The notes beneath the pieces are model-generated. The model saw only the letters and a list, made by a program, of their open reading frames with translations, did not search any database and was not told where the DNA came from. Position numbers and translations under genes: made by a program. Below, one piece after another: positions 22,669 through 23,561 of a stretch of 23,561 bases of DNA; the first letter of the stretch is position 1; each line of letters starts with the position of its first letter. This DNA comes from JAGVGK01 sp038064935 (GTDB taxonomy: Bacteria > Patescibacteriota > Minisyncoccia > Phycocordibacterales > JACOZG01), in contig JBBTRZ010000012.1 of assembly GCA_038064935.1 (NCBI GenBank), forward strand, positions 1 to 23,561, read 5' to 3'.

Positions 22669-22836
22669 TTCTGCGCCGTGAATTTGTGCGCAACCAGGTG
22701 TTCCACATTGCAGTTGAATCAGCTATCGAGTAGAGATTAGAAATAATCTCTACTAAATCATTGTCGTGGAGTAAGGCGGTATGGAATATCGCAATGTTCC
22801 CTTCAGTCTAGTAACCTAATGTATTTTCTACTACCG
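22669..22836 (+). repeat. Helicase 3' UTR with a free-standing YCGAG hairpin (22729-22754)
   Basis: 168 noncoding bases built like one array unit: a unique segment containing TGCGC/GCGCA (11-base loop) and GTGTTCCACATTGCAG, which resembles GTGTTCCACATCAG at 20033; then CTATCG and a perfect 11-bp hairpin with a GAAA loop starting AGTAG and ending CTACT; then a second unique segment with GCGGTAT/ATATCGC. AGTA/TACT instead of AGCG/CGCT is a further compensatory change. Confidence 0.7.
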
Positions 22837-22870
22837 AGCGCCGAACCATCATGGTCCGGCGCTTTTTTTT
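22837..22870 (+). terminator. Terminator of the helicase unit, YCGAG hairpin family
   Basis: After CTACCG, the stem AGCGCCG...ACCAT pairs with ATGGT...CGGCGCT (22837-22863), followed by eight T. Confidence 0.92.
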
Positions 22871-22876
22871 GTTTCG

Positions 22877-22885
22877 TGATAGAGT
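22877..22885 (+). promoter_or_regulatory. Putative extended -10 of rnhB
   Basis: TGA TAGAGT, six bases before the ATG at 22892, right after the island terminator. No clear -35. It would give a leaderless mRNA like the other housekeeping genes here. Confidence 0.4.
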
Positions 22886-22891
22886 TTTTAG

Positions 22892-23500
22892 ATGAAGGCA
22901 AAATACTTAGTTGGCATTGACGAGGCCGGACGCGGACCGCTCGCCGGGCCGGTCGCTGTAGCGGCCGTTCTTCAACTGTCAAGGAGAGTCCTTGACAGTG
23001 ACAAATCGCTAGGAAGATTGCAGGATTCAAAAAAATTATCATCCAAAAAACGGGAAGCGTGGTTTGAGTGGTTGAAACGGAAACAGACAAATGGTGATCT
23101 GAAATTTACTGTTGCGCTCGTGAGCGAAAAGATTATTGATCGAGTCGGAATTGTTCGAGCGATTAAAATTGGTATCAAACAATGTCTCGACCGTCTTGAT
23201 TTGAAATCGACACAGTGTCGGGTTCTTCTCGATGGTGGTTTACGCGCGCCGAAAAATTATCAAAATCAAAAAACTATTATTCGCGGCGATGAACAAGAAC
23301 CAGTCATTGCCCTGGCTTCGATCGTCGCTAAAGTCACTCGCGATCGGCGGCTGAACAAGTTGGCTAAAATTTATCCAAATTATAGTTTTGAAATTCACAA
23401 GGGTTACGGCACCCGCGCCCACTACTCCGCTCTCCGCCGTCACGGCTTCTCGCCGCTTCATCGCCGGACTTTCATCATCCGGCGAAGTGGGCCGGTCTAA
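22892..23500 (+). CDS. rnhB: Ribonuclease HII
   Basis: 202 aa, normal length. It nicks the RNA strand of DNA-RNA hybrids and removes single ribonucleotides from DNA. The N-terminal signature GIDEAGRGPLAGPV carries Asp10 and Glu11; Asp114 in VLLDGG and Asp151 in VAKVTRDR complete the DEDD metal site; ALASIVAKVTRDR and HKGYGTRAHY are family hallmarks. It is on the same strand just behind the accessory island, separated by the island's terminator and its own -10. The residues after the last helix (RRTFII) are the normal end. No sign of truncation. Confidence 0.97.
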   Translation: MKAKYLVGIDEAGRGPLAGPVAVAAVLQLSRRVLDSDKSLGRLQDSKKLSSKKREAWFEWLKRKQTNGDLKFTVALVSEKIIDRVGIVRAIKIGIKQCLDRLDLKSTQCRVLLDGGLRAPKNYQNQKTIIRGDEQEPVIALASIVAKVTRDRRLNKLAKIYPNYSFEIHKGYGTRAHYSALRRHGFSPLHRRTFIIRRSGPV

Positions 23501-23561
23501 TTATTTTCTTATTAGACAATAATTAAGTGTTACCGAAATCAGTTTTTAAATCATATCACTT

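Overview
The window looks like a piece of a Patescibacteria (Candidate Phyla Radiation, Parcubacteria-like) chromosome. The signs are a reduced information-processing gene set (IF-2 that starts directly at the G domain, threonyl-tRNA synthetase without TGS and editing domains), a DUF4446-infB-rbfA block, very tight spacing, tRNAs without encoded CCA, and TGA used as a normal stop (so not the TGA=Gly code of Gracilibacteria). The lineage is inferred from gene content only.

Layout. 1-3216: the 3' part of a tRNA-Lys, an S51 peptidase, a SAM hydroxide adenosyltransferase-family gene convergent with a HisRS-like class II synthetase paralogue, then a 30-aa hydrophobic peptide gene with its own terminator. 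3234-5729 (minus): DUF4446, infB, rbfA, tRNA-Cys and tRNA-Leu in one line. 5793-10730: a short cysteine desulfurase, a small membrane protein, an ABC-F ATPase and oligoendopeptidase F. 10783-13627: an 89-aa orphan, gyrB and a DUF4258/DUF2283 pair. 13634-18568: thrS, a small membrane zinc-ribbon protein and dnaE. 18600-22870: an accessory island. 22892-23500: rnhB. The last 61 bases (23501-23561) hold no feature I can support, and 61-195 holds only a weak inverted repeat (113-119/134-140) and a T-rich tract.

Two kinds of expression signal alternate. Most housekeeping genes have a -10 box, often extended (TGYTAnnnT), only 6-15 bases before the start codon and no Shine-Dalgarno, so they are probably leaderless or nearly so. 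Small and accessory genes mostly have TTGACA promoters, 5' leaders and ribosome sites up to full AGGAGG.

The most interesting part is the island between dnaE and rnhB. It has three transcription units: a 227-aa protein of a phage/mobile-element-type family, a 121-aa orphan followed by about 730 noncoding bases with a regular array of hairpins, and a 615-aa Fe-S DinG/XPD-type helicase. Eleven hairpins in the island share an unpaired 5' YCG and an AG...CT stem base; the stem sequences differ but keep pairing (covariation), so they are RNA elements. Three of them, one per unit, carry a T-run and serve as terminators. My hypothesis is a mobile RNA-protein system in which array RNAs are processed or bound by the 227-aa or 121-aa protein and act with the helicase. 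It is not a CRISPR array in the usual sense because the repeats are not identical.
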